64,000 nucleotides of DNA, taken from Spartobacteria bacterium UBA695. Lineage in GTDB: Bacteria; Verrucomicrobiota; Verrucomicrobiia; Chthoniobacterales; Chthoniobacteraceae. This document shows positions 25,887-35,570 of the stretch, one piece after another (within the stretch, counting starts at the first letter, position 1; each line of letters begins with the position of its first letter). Where the stretch lies: contig DBMP01000024.1 of assembly GCA_002298145.1 (NCBI GenBank), positions 62,001 through 126,000 of the forward strand, read 5' to 3'. Position numbers and translations under genes: made by a program. A model generated the notes under the pieces. That model saw only the letters and a program-made list of their open reading frames with translations. It did no database searches and had not been told where the DNA came from.

Positions 25887-26100
25887 AGAGCGGGGTGGAT
25901 ATATGATCCAATCATGCTCATTCCTAGCTATGAACGGGTGGGGAGGATCCGGGGGATTGAAGGACGTTCCCAGGGCCTTGGGTAATAAATGACATATTTG
26001 GGGCTTTCCCCTAGGAAAGGATTCTTGACCTTTTGACGGGAAATCTTCATTCATTTCGGCCACTCCGTCTCACTTTCTATGGGAGAGGGCCAAGTTATTT

Positions 26101-28422
26101 ATGAGCACCAGCAAACATTTTCTTTCCGCGGTTGCCGTCGCCACCGCCTGCATTGTCGCCGCACCCGTTTCGTGGTCACAGGAACCACAGGCCCAGGCTC
26201 CCGTCGTCAAAAGCATTGATGTCCAGTTCGCCGGACCCGCTTCCGTCAGCAAGGAAGTGATCCTTAACAACATGCGCACCAAGGTGGGTAAGCCCTACTC
26301 GGTGGGGGTTGCTGAGGAGGATGTTCGGAATCTTTACAAGACCGCCAAGGTCTACAATGTCCGGTTTTTCTATGACAAACTGCCCGATGGCGGCCTGAAG
26401 GTGATCGTCGTAGTGCAGACCAAGGCGACCGTCGATGAGGTCAATGTCGAGGGAGCCACGCAGGTCAAGACCCGCAGCTTGCTTAAAAAGCTGACCATTA
26501 AGAAGGGGGCTGAGCTGAGCGAAGCCGACGTGGAGGCCGATCGCCAGAAGATCCTGACCATCTACCGCGAGAAGGGGTACAAGGACACGGATGTTAAAAC
26601 GAACATCAAGACCGATGAAAAGACCAGCAAGGCCAACGTGACCTTTACGGTGATTGAGGCGGGCAAGACGGTGGTTCGCACCGTGGAGTTTGAGGGCAAT
26701 ACGGTCTTCTCCACCAAGGCGCTCCGCAAGGTCGTCAAGACTCGCCGCCACTATCTCTTCTCCTTCATCGACAAATCCGGCCATGTCGATACCGATACCC
26801 TTTCCGCCGACATCGACGCTCTGCGCGCTTTCTACCAGAACCACGGTTACGAGGACGTCAAGATTGGCGAACCGACCATCACCCGTCGGGAAGGCAGCGC
26901 CAAGGTCACGGTGACTTTCCCAATTGCCGAGGGGCCGCAGTACCATGTCGGCAGCCTCACCATCGGCGGGGCTCGGCTCTTTACCGCCACGGAACTCGCC
27001 GCACCGCTCCGGCAGAAGGAGGGAGTGGTTTACTCCCCCGAGGCCGTGCAGGCCGACGTGAAGATGATCCAGAATATTTACGGTGCCAAGGGGTACGTTG
27101 ATACCTCCGTTACCCCGGTGGTCTCGCCCACGGGAGGGTACCGGATGAGCCTGACCTTCCGCATCGAAGAGGGCTCCCAGTCCTACGTTGAACGCGTCAA
27201 TATCAGCGGCAACACTCGTACCAAGGACAAGGTGATCCGCCGCGAACTGTTGCTCGGGCCTGGCGAACTTTACAATTCTGTCGCCGCCGACGCCAGCAAG
27301 CAGCGGTTGCAGAACCTCAACTACTTCGAACGCGTTGACGTTTTCCCGTCCGACACCCTGGCCGCGGGCCGCAAGGACATGAACGTGGTCGTGAGCGAGA
27401 AAAAGACCGGTTCGCTCAACTTCGGCGCCGGGTACAGCACGGTGGATAGCATCCTCGGCTTCGTCGAACTCTCGCAGAGCAATTTCGACATCACCAACTG
27501 GCCGAACTTTACCGGTGGCGGCGAGCGCTTCCGGGCCCGCGCCCAGGTGGGCTCCGAGCGGAAGGACTTTACGGTTTCCCTTACCGAGCCGTACTTCCTG
27601 GACTACCAGCTGGCCGTTGGCGGCGAACTTTTCTGGCGCGAGGCCGATTACCTCAGCAGCGTCTACAACCAGCGCAACTACGGCTTCAACATCTTTACCC
27701 GCAAGGCCATTACCGACCGCCTTTCCTGGCGCGTGGATTACCGGCTGGAGGAAATTGATATTTACAACGTTTCGGACAGCGATGTTTCCAACACCATCCG
27801 CGAGGACGCTGGCAATCACCTCAAGAGCCAGATTACGCCTTCGCTGGTTTACGATACCCGCGACAGTGTTTTCCTGACCCGCCGGGGCACGCGGGCTGAG
27901 CTTTCCGCCTATGTCGCGGGCGGCCCGCTGGGGGGCAACGATAACATTTACGGCGGTGACCTTACCGCATCCCACTACGTTTCCCTGCCGTGGGATACCA
28001 TCCTTACCCTTTCGGGTGAGCTGGCTAGCGTGAACTACTTTTCCGGCAGCAACCACGTGCCGATCTTCGACCGCCTCTACCTGGGTGGCTCCAATAACCT
28101 GCGCGGCTTCAAATTCCGCGATGTGGGCCCTCATGACGAGTATACTAACCCCATCGGCGGCGATTCCCTGGCCCGGGCCACGGCAGAATTTACCTACCCG
28201 ATCATCGACCGTGTTCGCGGCGCCGTCTTCTATGATGCCGGTTACGTCAACGCCGATGCCGGGGACTTCAGCCCTGACAACGTGGCCTCCGACGTCGGTA
28301 TCGGCATCCGGCTTGATTTGCCCATCGGCCCCATCCGGATCGACTACGGTTATCCGGTCAGCCACGGCGACTCAACCAATCATGCCGGACACTTTAATTT
28401 TAATATTGGCTACCAATTTTGA
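26101..28422 (+). CDS. bamA: outer membrane protein assembly factor BamA
   Basis: 773 aa. Signal peptide (residues 1-28), then five POTRA domains (~30-430), each seen as a VxxIxxxG-type unit such as VRTVEFEGNTVFSTKAL and VERVNISGNTRTKDKVIRREL. The C-terminal ~340 residues form the 16-strand barrel with the lid motif FDRLYLGGSNNLRGFKFRDVGP (VRGF/LRGF) and final aromatic residue F, the barrel assembly signal. It inserts beta-barrels into the outer membrane. Followed by skp and lpxD, a classic Gram-negative order; the start follows GAGAGGG at long spacing. Confidence 0.95.
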   Translation: MSTSKHFLSAVAVATACIVAAPVSWSQEPQAQAPVVKSIDVQFAGPASVSKEVILNNMRTKVGKPYSVGVAEEDVRNLYKTAKVYNVRFFYDKLPDGGLKVIVVVQTKATVDEVNVEGATQVKTRSLLKKLTIKKGAELSEADVEADRQKILTIYREKGYKDTDVKTNIKTDEKTSKANVTFTVIEAGKTVVRTVEFEGNTVFSTKALRKVVKTRRHYLFSFIDKSGHVDTDTLSADIDALRAFYQNHGYEDVKIGEPTITRREGSAKVTVTFPIAEGPQYHVGSLTIGGARLFTATELAAPLRQKEGVVYSPEAVQADVKMIQNIYGAKGYVDTSVTPVVSPTGGYRMSLTFRIEEGSQSYVERVNISGNTRTKDKVIRRELLLGPGELYNSVAADASKQRLQNLNYFERVDVFPSDTLAAGRKDMNVVVSEKKTGSLNFGAGYSTVDSILGFVELSQSNFDITNWPNFTGGGERFRARAQVGSERKDFTVSLTEPYFLDYQLAVGGELFWREADYLSSVYNQRNYGFNIFTRKAITDRLSWRVDYRLEEIDIYNVSDSDVSNTIREDAGNHLKSQITPSLVYDTRDSVFLTRRGTRAELSAYVAGGPLGGNDNIYGGDLTASHYVSLPWDTILTLSGELASVNYFSGSNHVPIFDRLYLGGSNNLRGFKFRDVGPHDEYTNPIGGDSLARATAEFTYPIIDRVRGAVFYDAGYVNADAGDFSPDNVASDVGIGIRLDLPIGPIRIDYGYPVSHGDSTNHAGHFNFNIGYQF

Positions 28423-28472
28423 ACGGATTACCGTTTCGGCAGTCATAGCATAGACCACACTGATTTCTTATC

Positions 28473-29111
28473 ATGAAACTGAACCTGATCCTTCCCGCCC
28501 TCGCGGCCGTTGCCCTCATCTCCGCCGCTCCAATGGCCCAAGCCGACGTTAAAATCGGCTATGTGGACATGAATCGTATTTTCAACAACTACTACAAGAC
28601 GGAGCAAGCCAAGAAGCGGGTTGACGAAGCCCAGGCGGTTGCCCAGAAGGAGTTGCAGGACCGGGCCGATGTCTTCAACAAGAACCTCTCCGAGGTCAAG
28701 AAGCTCAACGACGACATCAGCAAGCCCGAGCTGAGCAAAGACGCCAAGGAGAAGAAGACCAAGGACCGCGACCTCAAAGCCGAGGACGTGAAGCGCCAGG
28801 AAAAGGACATCATGGAGCTCCGCCAGAAGCGCCTCAAAGAACTGCAAGAGCAGGCGGCTCGCATGCGCTCCGGTATCGTTGAGGAAATCCGCAAGGTGAT
28901 CGCCGACAAGGTGAAGGCCGAGCAGTATGACCTCGTGCTCGATAAATCGGGCCTGACCTCCAACGGTATCGAAGTGGTTCTCTATTCCCGTGAGGCGGCC
29001 GATTTCAGCGACGATATCATCAAGGCGCTGAACAAGAACAAGGACGCGGCGGCGGCTTCTGCCTCTCCCTCCGACGCTCCCAAGGCGGCTGATCCTCTCA
29101 AGGCCAAATAG
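28473..29111 (+). CDS. skp: periplasmic chaperone Skp/OmpH
   Basis: 212 aa. Signal peptide to APMAQA, then KIGYVDMNRIFNNYYKTEQAKKRVDEA and a long charged coiled coil (residues ~45-135), ending in a small beta body DLVLDKSGLTSNGIEVVLYS. This is the OmpH family: a trimeric jellyfish-shaped chaperone that carries unfolded outer-membrane proteins to BamA. A ~25-residue Ala/Ser-rich tail is extra compared with enterobacterial Skp. Its TAG stop overlaps the GTG start of lpxD by one base. Confidence 0.93.
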   Translation: MKLNLILPALAAVALISAAPMAQADVKIGYVDMNRIFNNYYKTEQAKKRVDEAQAVAQKELQDRADVFNKNLSEVKKLNDDISKPELSKDAKEKKTKDRDLKAEDVKRQEKDIMELRQKRLKELQEQAARMRSGIVEEIRKVIADKVKAEQYDLVLDKSGLTSNGIEVVLYSREAADFSDDIIKALNKNKDAAAASASPSDAPKAADPLKAK

Positions 29112-30142
29112 TGCAGACCACCGTTGAAGAACTCGCAGCCCTAGTGGGGGGACGTGTTGTCGGCGGTGACGGAAAGGCTCCCATCACGGGTGTAGCCTCC
29201 GTTTCCGATGCCGCTGCCGGGGATATTACCTTTTTCGGCAATGCGAAATACCTTCCTGCTTTAAGGGCCAGCAGCGCTACGTGCGCGCTGGTTCCGGAAG
29301 ATTTTGCCGAGGTCATCGCGCCGACGCAGATCCAGGTGGCCAACCCGTCGCTCGCCTTTTCCAAGGTGGTGACGCAGTTTGCTCCCGCGCCTATTGAGTA
29401 TCTGCCGGGGATTCATCCCTCGGCGGTGATCGATCCCACGGCGCGCATCGGCGGGGAGGTTACGATCCAGGCCCATGTGGTGATCGAAGCGGGAGCGGAG
29501 ATCGGCGAGGGGACGTTCCTGGGCGCGAATGTCTACATCGGCCACGGAGCGCGGCTTGGCGCGGGCTGTAAAATTTACCCCAATGTTTCGATTCGCGAGC
29601 GGTGTGTGCTCGGCGACCGCGTGGTGATCCATAGCGGCGCGGTGATCGGTAGCGACGGCTTCGGGTTCGAAATGAACAACGGCCGGTACGTTAAAATTCC
29701 GCAGATTGGGATCGTGCAGGTCGATAACGACGTCGAGATCGGGGCCAATACCACCATCGACCGGGCCCGCTTTGGCCGGACGTGGATCGGCGAGGGGACC
29801 AAGATCGACAACTTGGTGCAGATCGCGCACAACGTGGTGATCGGCAAGCACAGCATCCTGGTTTCGCAGGTTGGTATTTCCGGCAGCAGCCGCGTGGGCA
29901 ACTATGCCACGCTCGCGGGCCAAGTCGGCGTGGTGGGGCACATCGAGATCGGCGACCAGGCCATCGTGGCCGCCAAGAGCGGGGTGAGCAAGAGCATCCC
30001 GGCCAAGGAGATGTGGTGGGGGTCACCCGCCAGCCCCATTCATGAAGCGAAGGAACGCGTGGCCTACGTCAAACGCATTCCCAAACTTATTGAACGCGTC
30101 AAGCGGCTCGAAGATCGGGCTGCCGGTCGCGCTGCGGACTAA
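29111..30142 (+). CDS. lpxD: UDP-3-O-(3-hydroxyacyl)glucosamine N-acyltransferase
   Basis: 343 aa, GTG start inside the skp stop codon. An N-terminal UDP-binding domain (residues 1-100, with GDITFFGNAKYLP) precedes a left-handed beta-helix of hexapeptide repeats. The catalytic histidine lies in KIDNLVQIAHNVVIGKH, and GSDGFGFEMNNGRYVKIPQIG is diagnostic. It adds the second 3-hydroxyacyl chain in lipid A synthesis, so the cell makes LPS or a lipid A-like glycolipid. fabZ and lpxA do not follow here. Confidence 0.95.
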   Translation: MQTTVEELAALVGGRVVGGDGKAPITGVASVSDAAAGDITFFGNAKYLPALRASSATCALVPEDFAEVIAPTQIQVANPSLAFSKVVTQFAPAPIEYLPGIHPSAVIDPTARIGGEVTIQAHVVIEAGAEIGEGTFLGANVYIGHGARLGAGCKIYPNVSIRERCVLGDRVVIHSGAVIGSDGFGFEMNNGRYVKIPQIGIVQVDNDVEIGANTTIDRARFGRTWIGEGTKIDNLVQIAHNVVIGKHSILVSQVGISGSSRVGNYATLAGQVGVVGHIEIGDQAIVAAKSGVSKSIPAKEMWWGSPASPIHEAKERVAYVKRIPKLIERVKRLEDRAAGRAAD

Positions 30143-30230
30143 CTTAAAGTCAACGGGCTTTTTCCCCGGCCGGGGTTGACGAGCGGGCCGGGGCGTGCCA
30201 GCATTAGCTTTGCTCCTCCACCCCCCGCCG

Positions 30231-30737
30231 ATGAAATTCTTCCTCTTATTAGTCCCCGGGATTTTGTGTCTCTTCGGCGGGTGCGCCCAGACGGGGGCTG
30301 TTTTGGAGCGGGATCTTTTTGGCCCGCCGGTTCCGGGCAAGGTCCTCAAGGTGAAGACTACGGCCTATGTCGGCAGGCGCAATGCCGTCGGACGATCCCT
30401 CCAATATGGGAAGGTGACCAGTGCGGCTTCAGACTGGTCGGTGTTTCCGCTGGGGACCCGGTTCCGGATGGTTGAAACAGGGGACCGCTTCATTATCGAC
30501 GATTACGGGTCGGCCATGGTCGGGACGCGTACGATCGACCTCTATATGCCGCATTCCCGGGCGATGCATGCGTGGGGGACGCGGGATGTGTATATCGAGA
30601 TTGAGGAGTGGGGGTCGGCTCGCCGAAGCCTGGAGGTGCTTTCCCCACGCGAAAACGTGGGCTATGTCCGGCGGATGCTCACGGCGCTGCGCAAGCAATC
30701 GCACGGTATGCCAAAGCAGTTCCACAAGGTGGACTGA
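30231..30737 (+). CDS. 3D-domain lipoprotein
   Basis: 168 aa, started at MKFFLLLVPGILCLFGGC, a lipoprotein signal with cysteine at residue 18. The body holds the 3D (Asp-Asp-Asp) fold: KTTAYVGRRNAVG, FPLGTRFRMVETGDRFIIDDYGSAMVGTRTIDLYMP and WGTRDVYIEI. This double-psi barrel is shared with MltA-type lytic transglycosylases and Rpf/YuiC stationary-phase proteins. Two aspartates of the signature are visible in IIDDYG and one in TIDLYM, so catalytic activity on peptidoglycan is plausible but the MltA N-terminal region is missing. Confidence 0.8.
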   Translation: MKFFLLLVPGILCLFGGCAQTGAVLERDLFGPPVPGKVLKVKTTAYVGRRNAVGRSLQYGKVTSAASDWSVFPLGTRFRMVETGDRFIIDDYGSAMVGTRTIDLYMPHSRAMHAWGTRDVYIEIEEWGSARRSLEVLSPRENVGYVRRMLTALRKQSHGMPKQFHKVD

Positions 30738-30884
30738 TGGGCTAAACGATAAAATCTCCGTATCCCCCCCGAGCGGCGTCGCTTGCCTCGGTGAATCCGG
30801 GGGCTTCGGTCATCGTTTTACCTACCCTAGGAATCCCCACGTTCTAGATGCTCTTTTTTGCGGGGGTTTGGTAGGATCCCGCCC

Positions 30885-32027
30885 ATGGATAATTTCGTTT
30901 TTAAGAACCCTACGGAAATTCTTTTTGGGCGCGGGATGATTGCCCAAATCACGGAACGTATTCCTGCTGAACGGCCGGTCCTTTTTCTTTACGGTGGCGG
31001 CTCCATTAAGCGTAATGGCGTTTACGATCAGGTTCGGGCGGCGCTGAAGGCGCACCAGGTGATTGAGTTTGGCGGCATCGAGGCGAACCCGGTTTATGAA
31101 ACGTGTTTGAAGGCGGTGGATGAAGTCAAGGCGCACGGCGTCGGCTTCATCCTGGCGGTGGGGGGCGGTTCGGTGGTCGACGCGGCTAAGTTCATCGCGG
31201 CAGCGAGCCTCTACAAGGGGGAGGAGCCGTGGGAAATTTTGCTGACGGGTGGCGAGGAGATTCAGGCCGCGCTGCCGCTGGGGGCGGTGTTGACGCTGCC
31301 TGCAACGGGCTCGGAGTCGAATGGAAACGCGGTCATTTCGCGCCAGGCGACCCACGAGAAGCTGGCGCTGGCCTCCGGGCTGGTTTTCCCGGTGTTCTCG
31401 GTGCTGGACCCTGAAACGACGTTCACGCTGCCGAAAAAACAGGTGCGCAACGGGGTGGTCGATTCGTTTGTGCATGTGATGGAGCAATACCTGACGTTCC
31501 CGGTGTATGCGCCGTTGCAGGATCGTTTTTCGGAGTCGATTCTCCAGACGCTGGTGGAGGTCGGGCCGGTGACGCTCGCGGAACCTCAAAATTACGACGC
31601 CCGCGCGGCGTTTATGTGGAGCGCGACGCTGGCCCTCAATACGCTGATCGCCTGCGGGGTGCCACAGGACTGGTCGACGCATATGATCGGCCATGAGTTG
31701 ACGGCATTCTATGGGCTGGATCATGCGGAGAGCCTGGCCATTGTGCTGCCCGGGGTGTGGGAGCGGGAGCTTGAGCACAAGGCGGCCAAGCTTGAACAGT
31801 ACGGGGTGCGGGTCTGGGGGGTGCAGACGGCGCAGGCGGCGATTGCCGCGACGGAGCAGTTTTTCCAATCCCTCGGGATGCCGACGCGCCTTTCGGATTA
31901 CCAGATCGATGCGGAGGAGGCGGCGGAGAAGGTGCGGGCGCGTTTCACCGAGCGCGGGACGGTGCTGGGCGAGCACCAGGATCTAACTCCGGACGCGGTG
32001 GCGGCTATTCTGCGCTCCCGGGCGTAG
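30885..32027 (+). CDS. iron-containing alcohol/aldehyde dehydrogenase, YqhD-like
   Basis: 380 aa, started at MDNFVFKNPTEILFGRG. Cofactor motif GGGSVVDAAKFIAAAS (residues ~93-108), substrate/metal region DWSTHMIGHELTAFYGLDHAESLAIVLPG with the histidines that bind the divalent metal. YqhD and BDH enzymes reduce short aldehydes with NADPH and protect against reactive aldehydes. FKNPTEILFG is the usual YqhD N-terminus. It stands alone between the 3D lipoprotein and a convergent exporter operon. Confidence 0.92.
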   Translation: MDNFVFKNPTEILFGRGMIAQITERIPAERPVLFLYGGGSIKRNGVYDQVRAALKAHQVIEFGGIEANPVYETCLKAVDEVKAHGVGFILAVGGGSVVDAAKFIAAASLYKGEEPWEILLTGGEEIQAALPLGAVLTLPATGSESNGNAVISRQATHEKLALASGLVFPVFSVLDPETTFTLPKKQVRNGVVDSFVHVMEQYLTFPVYAPLQDRFSESILQTLVEVGPVTLAEPQNYDARAAFMWSATLALNTLIACGVPQDWSTHMIGHELTAFYGLDHAESLAIVLPGVWERELEHKAAKLEQYGVRVWGVQTAQAAIAATEQFFQSLGMPTRLSDYQIDAEEAAEKVRARFTERGTVLGEHQDLTPDAVAAILRSRA

Positions 32028-32058
32028 GCTTGGGGGCGGCCCAAAGCGGCGTTCCGGT

Positions 32059-33399
32059 TTATCCGTACCGGAGCGCCTCGATGGGATCGAGGGTGGAGGC
32101 TTTCCACGCCGGGTAGAGGCCGGAGATGACGCCGATGCCCACGGCGAAGCCAAAGGAGATCATGACGGCGCTAAAGGTGATGATGGGGGCGTTTTCGACC
32201 GGGGAGAGGAGGACGAGGACTTGCACGACGCCGGTGGCGGCCAGGAGCCCAAGGATGCCGCCGATGACCCCGATGACGCCGCTCTCGACGACGATCTGTA
32301 CGAAAATATCGTGCCGCCGGGCACCGATGGCCCGCCGGACGCCGATTTCGCGGATGCGCTCGGTGATGCTCGCGAGCATGATGTTGGTGATGCCGATGCC
32401 GCCGACGAGCAGGCTGATGCCTGCGATGAGGCTGCCGCTGGTGCGGGTCGCGCGGATGCTGCTCTCGATGTTATCGAACCATTCTTCGCGGGTGTCGAAG
32501 CCGAAGTCGTCGATGCCGCGGTGGGTCCGGTCGAGGATGGAACGGACTTGGGTGAGGGTTTCGTCAAAGAGGGCGATGTCGGCGACGCGGAAGGAAAGGC
32601 GGTCGAGCTTGCGGTTGGGGCTGCCGTCGGCGTTGGAGGCGGTGCGGAAGTCGTTGAAATAGGTGCTGTAGGGGACGGCGATACAGTGGTTTTTTTCCCA
32701 GAACTGGTCGTACTGGCGCATTTTCTTTTTCGTTTTGCCCATGCGGGCCATGCGGCGCTTGAGCTGGGCGTCGCTGACGCCTGCTTCGCGTTTGCGCTTG
32801 GCGGCGTTGCTTTCGTAGTGCTTGAGGATGCCGACGATGCGGTAGGGGACGCCCATGATGCGGATGCTTTCGCCGATGGGGCGGTAGCTGGGGTTCTCGG
32901 GCCAGAGTTCGCCGGGGATGTCGGAGCCGATGACGACGACACGGTTGACTTGGTCGATGTCGTTCTGTGCGAGCAGGCGGCCCTCTTCCAGTTCGAGGAT
33001 GCCCAGCTCGAAGTAGCCGGGCGAGGTGCCGATGGCTTTGAGCCGGAGGGTTTTGTTGTCCCGGCTGATCGGCATGCCTTGGTTCATTTCGGGGACTACG
33101 AGGTCGACCAGTGAGGCTCCTTTTTCGAGCGCGGCGACGTCGTCCATGGTGCGGCCGGGGGAGAGGAAGGCGAGGTCTTGCTTTTCTTCGGAGGGCTCTT
33201 TGTTATTCACCTCTACGCGCTGTACGCCACCGCTGGCGGCGAGCATTTCGCGCATGCCTCGGGCGACGCCTTCGGTGAGGGCGAACATGGAGAGCAGGCT
33301 GGCGACGCCGAGGATGATCCCGAGCATGGTCAGGAAGCTGCGGAATTTGTGGGCGCCGATTTCTTTGAGCCCGATGATGAGGCCAAACCAGAAGTTCAC
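32059..33399 (-). CDS. MacB-like ABC permease
   Basis: 446 aa. N-terminal GLKEIGAHKFRSFLTMLGIILGVASLLSMFAL, a long extracytoplasmic domain (~55-320), and three C-terminal helices with VGGIGITNIMLASITERIREIGVRRAIGA and the ending PAWKASTLDPIEALRYG. Works with the ATPase whose gene overlaps it by four bases and the adaptor gene above. Compared with the permease at 13803-15035 it has a Lys/Arg-rich insert near residue 210. Export substrate unknown (peptides, siderophores or macrolide-like molecules in relatives). Confidence 0.92.
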   Translation of the reverse strand: MNFWFGLIIGLKEIGAHKFRSFLTMLGIILGVASLLSMFALTEGVARGMREMLAASGGVQRVEVNNKEPSEEKQDLAFLSPGRTMDDVAALEKGASLVDLVVPEMNQGMPISRDNKTLRLKAIGTSPGYFELGILELEEGRLLAQNDIDQVNRVVVIGSDIPGELWPENPSYRPIGESIRIMGVPYRIVGILKHYESNAAKRKREAGVSDAQLKRRMARMGKTKKKMRQYDQFWEKNHCIAVPYSTYFNDFRTASNADGSPNRKLDRLSFRVADIALFDETLTQVRSILDRTHRGIDDFGFDTREEWFDNIESSIRATRTSGSLIAGISLLVGGIGITNIMLASITERIREIGVRRAIGARRHDIFVQIVVESGVIGVIGGILGLLAATGVVQVLVLLSPVENAPIITFSAVMISFGFAVGIGVISGLYPAWKASTLDPIEALRYG

Positions 33400-34145
33400 G
33401 GCTGGGCCTCCTCGCCTTTTTGCGGGGTCGGGTGGGATACGAGTAGCGGCGCGGTCTGGGATTTGGCGGCCTCGACGCCGACGCGGATGCGCCCGTCGCG
33501 CATTTCGATGCGCCGGGGCAGGCGGGAGGCGATGTTGTTGTCGTGGGTGACGATGACGATGGTGCAGCCGCTCTCGGCGAGTTCGCGGAAGAGGGTGAGG
33601 ATCGTTTCGCCGGTTTTGGAGTCGAGGTTGCCGGTGGGCTCGTCGGCGAAGACGATTTTTGGGTTATTCACAATCGCTCGCGCGATGGCGACGCGCTGGC
33701 ACTGGCCGCCGCTGAGCTGGAGCGGGGTGTTGTACATGCGGTGGCCGAGGTCGACGCGCTCGATGGCGGCGATGGCCCGCTCGCGCCGTACTTTGGCGCT
33801 GACTCCGGCGTAGACCATGGGCAGTTCGACGTTGTGGAGGACGTCGAGCTTGGGCAGGAGGTTGAAGGCCTGGAAGACGAAGCCGATTTTCGAGTTCCGC
33901 ATTCTGGAGAGCTGGTCGTCGGTGGCGTTGGAGACGTCGACGCCGTCGATAAGGAGGCTGCCGCTGGTGGGGGTGTCGAGGCAGCCCAGAAGGTGCATTA
34001 GGGTCGATTTCCCGGAGCCGCTGGGGCCGATGATGCAGAGGAATTCGCCAGCGTCGATGGTGAGCGATACGCCGTCGAGGGCGGCGATGTCCTGGTCGCC
34101 GACGTGGTAGATTTTGCGAATGTCGCGGAGTTCAACGAGGGCCAT
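33396..34145 (-). CDS. MacB/LolD-type ABC ATPase
   Basis: 249 aa. Walker A IIGPSGSGKSTLMHLLGCLD, Q-loop FVFQAFNLLPKL, signature LSGGQCQRVAIARAIV and Walker B IVFADEPTGNLDS are all intact and of the LolD/MacB/FtsE class. It energises the permease encoded immediately downstream and may also serve the ATPase-less permease at 13.8 kb. It lies between the adaptor gene (31-bp gap) and the permease gene (4-bp overlap). Confidence 0.95.
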   Translation of the reverse strand: MALVELRDIRKIYHVGDQDIAALDGVSLTIDAGEFLCIIGPSGSGKSTLMHLLGCLDTPTSGSLLIDGVDVSNATDDQLSRMRNSKIGFVFQAFNLLPKLDVLHNVELPMVYAGVSAKVRRERAIAAIERVDLGHRMYNTPLQLSGGQCQRVAIARAIVNNPKIVFADEPTGNLDSKTGETILTLFRELAESGCTIVIVTHDNNIASRLPRRIEMRDGRIRVGVEAAKSQTAPLLVSHPTPQKGEEAQP

Positions 34146-34176
34146 GGCTGGGGAGGCGGGGGGGCTGAAACGAGCG

Positions 34177-35280
34177 TTAGCCCTTTTTCTCCAGGACGCG
34201 GGGTTCTACGGTGAGGATCTGGTCGCCGGGTTTGAGGCCTTCTTTGACTTCGGCGTAGTCCAGGGCTGCGACGCCGACGGTGACTTCCTGTTCGCGCGGG
34301 ACGCCGTTTTCGATGAGGTAGACGACTTGTTTGTCGTTGCGGCCTTTGAAGACGGCGGAAACGGGGATGGCGATGGCTTGGTCGGCGTGGGCGACGGGGA
34401 CGGCCAGGTTGACCATCATGCCGGGCCGCAGGCGCGCGCTGGGTTTGAGGATGGCGGCCTGGACTTGGAAGCCTTTGACGCTGTTTTTGATTGTGGCCAC
34501 GGGGGCGATGAAGCTGATGCGGGCGTCCATGGTTTCCTGTTTGATGGATTCCATGCGCACGGTGACGACTTGCTTGAGGCTGAGCCGCGCGACGTCGACT
34601 TGGTTGACGTTGGTGGTGACGAGGAGCTTGGAGAGGTCGGCTATGGTCAGGAGCGTGGTGCCGGAGTTGACGCTGCCCGCGGCGACGACGACCTGGCCTT
34701 CGATGACTTGGACTTGCAGGACGGTGCCGTCGATGGCGGCGACGAGGCGGCTTTTGGTGATCTGGTCTTCGGCGCTTTGCAGTTTGCGCTGGGATTTGGA
34801 GAGTTCGTTTTTGGCGATGGCGAGGTCGCTCTCGAGGTTGTCGAAGGATTCCTTGGTGATCAGCTTGGCTTTGAAGAGTTCCTTGCCGCGGTTGAAGTTG
34901 TGCATGGCGCGATCGACGCTGAGCTGGCAGCCGGTGACTTCGGCGACGGCGGAGGCCTTGGAGTTCTGGAGATCGGTGTCGTCGATTTCGGCGAGTAATT
35001 GCCCGGCTTTGACTTGTTGGCCGGGTTCGACGTGGAGGGCTTTGACTTTGCCGCCGACTTCGGACTTTACCTCAAGCTGAAACTCGGGGGCGACGTCTCC
35101 GGAGACTTCGATGGAGTAGTCGATGTTACGGCGCTCGGCGGTGGCGAGGTATTCTTCCGGGATGGCGGTTTTGCTGGGACCTGCGATTTTTTGCCAGTAT
35201 GCACCCAGAGCGTTGCGGCTGAACCAGAGGGTCAGCACCACAACGACGAAGGCTAGGAGTATAAGGGGGGCCTTTTTCAT
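34177..35280 (-). CDS. MacA-like periplasmic adaptor (HlyD family)
   Basis: 367 aa, started at MKKAPLILLAFVVVV, which is a proper signal anchor; an in-frame upstream extension exists but looks non-coding. Adaptor features: EVKSEVGGKVKALHVEPGQQVKAGQLLAEIDDTDL, an alpha-hairpin (~100-175), and AAIDGTVLQVQVIEGQV. First gene of a three-gene exporter operon (adaptor, ATPase, permease). No outer-membrane channel gene is adjacent. Confidence 0.9.
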   Translation of the reverse strand: MKKAPLILLAFVVVVLTLWFSRNALGAYWQKIAGPSKTAIPEEYLATAERRNIDYSIEVSGDVAPEFQLEVKSEVGGKVKALHVEPGQQVKAGQLLAEIDDTDLQNSKASAVAEVTGCQLSVDRAMHNFNRGKELFKAKLITKESFDNLESDLAIAKNELSKSQRKLQSAEDQITKSRLVAAIDGTVLQVQVIEGQVVVAAGSVNSGTTLLTIADLSKLLVTTNVNQVDVARLSLKQVVTVRMESIKQETMDARISFIAPVATIKNSVKGFQVQAAILKPSARLRPGMMVNLAVPVAHADQAIAIPVSAVFKGRNDKQVVYLIENGVPREQEVTVGVAALDYAEVKEGLKPGDQILTVEPRVLEKKG

Positions 35281-35507
35281 CGAACTAGTGACTAAAGCAT
35301 AGATAGGCCCCAAGGGGAATGCTTTCGTTCGAGAAAAAGTCGCCCCTTTTTTGGCTATTTGCTTTAAGTTGCTCATTTGGCGGGGGGGGTAAACAGACAG
35401 CCCTCGCTTCGAGTTCGACTGCTGGTTTGGATGCTTCTCCAGATTTCGAATAGCTCGCTTGTGGTTCAATCCCGGCAGCATCCGGGCAAGAAAAGCGCGA
35501 ACGGATC

Positions 35508-35570
35508 AAGGCGGCGTGCGAAGCCGACGCTATCGCGCGGTAGCGCGAGAAGGTCCAGCGCTTGCGCTGG
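35508..35570 (-). repeat. stop-codon-abutting palindromic repeat, copy 2
   Basis: On the minus strand this begins at the base after the TAG of the glycosidase-like gene (stop at 35571-35573) with CCAGCGC-AA-GCGCTGG, ACCTTCTC and the conserved GCGCTACCGCGCGATAGCG core, ending near the CGCCGCCTT. Orientation matches the preceding gene, as in copies 1 and 3. The rest of the 290-bp gap to 35280 has no gene. Confidence 0.85.

Noticed and set aside
25686..26063. 125-codon open frame on the minus strand upstream of the RRM gene
   Set aside because: No family resemblance, Pro-rich irregular composition, and it runs across the hairpin cluster; judged non-coding.
35462..35490. GGTTCAATCCC resembling a tRNA T-arm
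   Set aside because: The flanking bases do not pair as a T-stem, and no D-arm, anticodon arm or acceptor stem can be built.
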